Below, in pieces: positions 62,756-64,000 of a stretch of 64,000 bases of DNA; the first letter of the stretch is position 1; every line of letters begins with the position of its first letter. The translations under genes were made by a program, and so were the position numbers. The stretch is from assembly GCA_002409595.1 (NCBI GenBank), contig DHNQ01000004.1, forward strand, positions 7,977-71,976, read 5' to 3'. Source of the DNA: Dysgonomonas sp. UBA5412 (lineage in GTDB: Bacteria > Bacteroidota > Bacteroidia > Bacteroidales > Dysgonomonadaceae). The notes beneath the pieces are model-generated. The model searched no databases, was not told the origin of the DNA, and was given only the letters and a program-made list of their open reading frames with translations.

Positions 62756-64000
62756 TTATTCGGACATGAATTTAAGTAAATTTTTCATCAATTCGTCTCT
62801 GTAATTTTCATCCTTTATCGTTTCGAACGGAAATCCGAAAATACAGGTCTTATAATCTCCTTTGTATGCTATACCTGCACTCAGGTTGTTTTCGCTATAC
62901 CTTGCAATAGTGAAGCTGTCTTCTTGTGCAGGTTCTATAGCATCGGGCGACTCTACGGCATAGAAATCCGAATTGAGCGTAGTATAAAAAGAGGTTTCTC
63001 CACCGATGAGAGAGAATGGTGAAACTACACCTTTGACTCCACCTGTAACGGCTGCACGTCCTGTCCGCCATTTATATTTGAGTATATCGGATGCAAATTT
63101 GAGGTCTGAAGCTTGTGGGTTTTCTGAGTCCCACAGGTCTGAAGCTACGTATGCACCGCTGACAAAGATATTACCACCTTGTTTGCAGTAAGCAGTTATC
63201 TTGTCCTGTAATTCTCTCGGGAATGTCTTGAATTCGGCAGGTTTGACACCTCTACCTATTCGGGTTTGTTTTTGTTTGCCCAGAATCAAATCTGTTAGTT
63301 TATATTTATTCATAGATACTTGTCCATTGCAAATAGCCTGACTGCTTGTAGATATGAAAGAGTATCCGGCTTTTGCGATTGATTTTCCATGAAGATAAGG
63401 ATAATCGAATGTATTGCCTGCTACAACTGTTGCTTCGTAGTTGCCATTACTGCCGCCAAATCCCGGAGCATCGTCATCGACCCACGGTTTCTGTCTTCTG
63501 TATTCGTATTGACTACCAACGTAGTTGTATTGTACTTTGTCGGGCACTCCATGATCTACTATATCTAAAAATCCGGCTATGCTGTCAGTGGAAGCGAAGC
63601 TTGCAGGTGCTGATAGTCTTTCGAATCCGTTGATGATAAGCACACAGCCCTTTTCTTCCGATTGGCGATACACAGATAGTATTTCGGAAGGAAAGCTTTC
63701 TCCTCCTTTATTGACTGCAGTAATTTTGAAACTATATATCTTATCTTTCTCTATTTTTAATTTTGTATGATTACTATTTACTAATACTCCGTTATCAAAG
63801 TCCATGTCTCCACTGCGGGTATATACTATATATTTTTCAGCCTTTGCTGTAGGCTCTGCATGATCTTCTGTCGGTTGCCATTTGAGTTCTACTTCAGTGT
63901 TGCCCGAAAAGTCTGCGCTAAAAGATTTTACGGGTAGTGGTTGTACAACATAATCATATCCATATTGTGATGAAACGAACTTCAACATTCCCTTATATAT
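62756..64000 (-). CDS. Fibronectin-type-III secreted protein, 5' end cut by the window
   Basis: The frame is open to base 64000, so the gene starts outside and the ATG at 63988 is not certain. The visible C-terminal part (about 415 residues) has an Fn3 domain (EVELKWQPTEDHAEPTAKAEKYIVYTRS is its second strand region) followed by a catalytic-like alpha/beta domain with CVLIINGFERLSAP, GGNIFVSGAYVASDLWD and TCIFGFPFETIKDENYRDELM. Similar Bacteroidetes proteins carry the loose label xanthan lyase or golvesin-like and may have an N-terminal amidase. It heads the salvage cluster. Confidence 0.7.
   Translation of the reverse strand: MYKGMLKFVSSQYGYDYVVQPLPVKSFSADFSGNTEVELKWQPTEDHAEPTAKAEKYIVYTRSGDMDFDNGVLVNSNHTKLKIEKDKIYSFKITAVNKGGESFPSEILSVYRQSEEKGCVLIINGFERLSAPASFASTDSIAGFLDIVDHGVPDKVQYNYVGSQYEYRRQKPWVDDDAPGFGGSNGNYEATVVAGNTFDYPYLHGKSIAKAGYSFISTSSQAICNGQVSMNKYKLTDLILGKQKQTRIGRGVKPAEFKTFPRELQDKITAYCKQGGNIFVSGAYVASDLWDSENPQASDLKFASDILKYKWRTGRAAVTGGVKGVVSPFSLIGGETSFYTTLNSDFYAVESPDAIEPAQEDSFTIARYSENNLSAGIAYKGDYKTCIFGFPFETIKDENYRDELMKNLLKFMSE

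Overview
The window reads as the chromosome of an AT-rich Bacteroidales bacterium, most like the Dysgonomonadaceae (for example Dysgonomonas). The genus is inferred from gene content. Evidence for the phylum is direct: -7 elements of the form TAnnTTTG precede many genes, strong Shine-Dalgarno sequences are lacking, and there is a SusD-type lipoprotein, a type IX secretion plug protein (DUF5103) and several Bacteroidetes-restricted families (DUF5723, DUF4421, DUF4890, DUF4922). Most of the window is housekeeping and envelope DNA. I saw no rRNA, tRNA, CRISPR array or insertion sequence.

Layout. 1-760: the 3' part of a class III nucleotidyl cyclase gene, cut by the window edge. 0.8-4 kb: lemA with a TPM-domain gene, an alpha/beta hydrolase and a small protein. 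4-11.5 kb: an AraC-type regulator divergent from two paralogous outer-membrane barrels, then envelope genes (DUF5723, lipoprotein, DUF4890, DUF4421). 11.5-16 kb: nucleotidase, universal stress protein, a hydrolase lacking its catalytic serine, and a cation/proton antiporter. 16.3-17.6 kb: GH29 alpha-fucosidase. 17.8-20 kb: an accessory island made of a three-gene phage packaging remnant, a terminator, and a HipA-like kinase/DUF3037 pair. 20-28 kb: TIM-barrel isomerase, pheS, an OmpA-family protein, a second antiporter, a lipoprotein tyrosine phosphatase and a Spy-like protein. 28.4-32.4 kb: AddB-like nuclease, Crp/Fnr regulator, flavin-reductase-like protein. 32.4-38.7 kb: metY, a FAS1-SusD fusion lipoprotein, a five-gene operon including tsaC, and recR. 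38.9-50 kb: SUFU-domain protein, tamB with a methyltransferase, the T9SS plug, yebC and pheT. 50.3-53.9 kb: an NfeD/flotillin pair and a tandem DUF1080 lipoprotein.

54-64 kb (all minus strand): a peptidoglycan-salvage cluster, transcribed as secreted Fn3 protein (cut by the right edge), glycosyltransferase, DUF4922, SpoIID-like, AmpG, NamZ (DUF1343), MurK-like kinase and MurQ. NamZ releases MurNAc, AmpG imports muropeptides or sugars, the kinase makes a sugar 6-phosphate, and MurQ makes GlcNAc-6-phosphate. The roles of the SpoIID-like protein (no signal peptide), the GalT-like DUF4922 protein and the glycosyltransferase are not explained by the known pathway and are the best lead for new biochemistry here. 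Other leads are the cyclase at the left edge (possibly a Pycsar-type antiphage cyclase), the HipA-like/DUF3037 pair, the FAS1-SusD fusion without a SusC, and tamB with an apparent ATA start codon.
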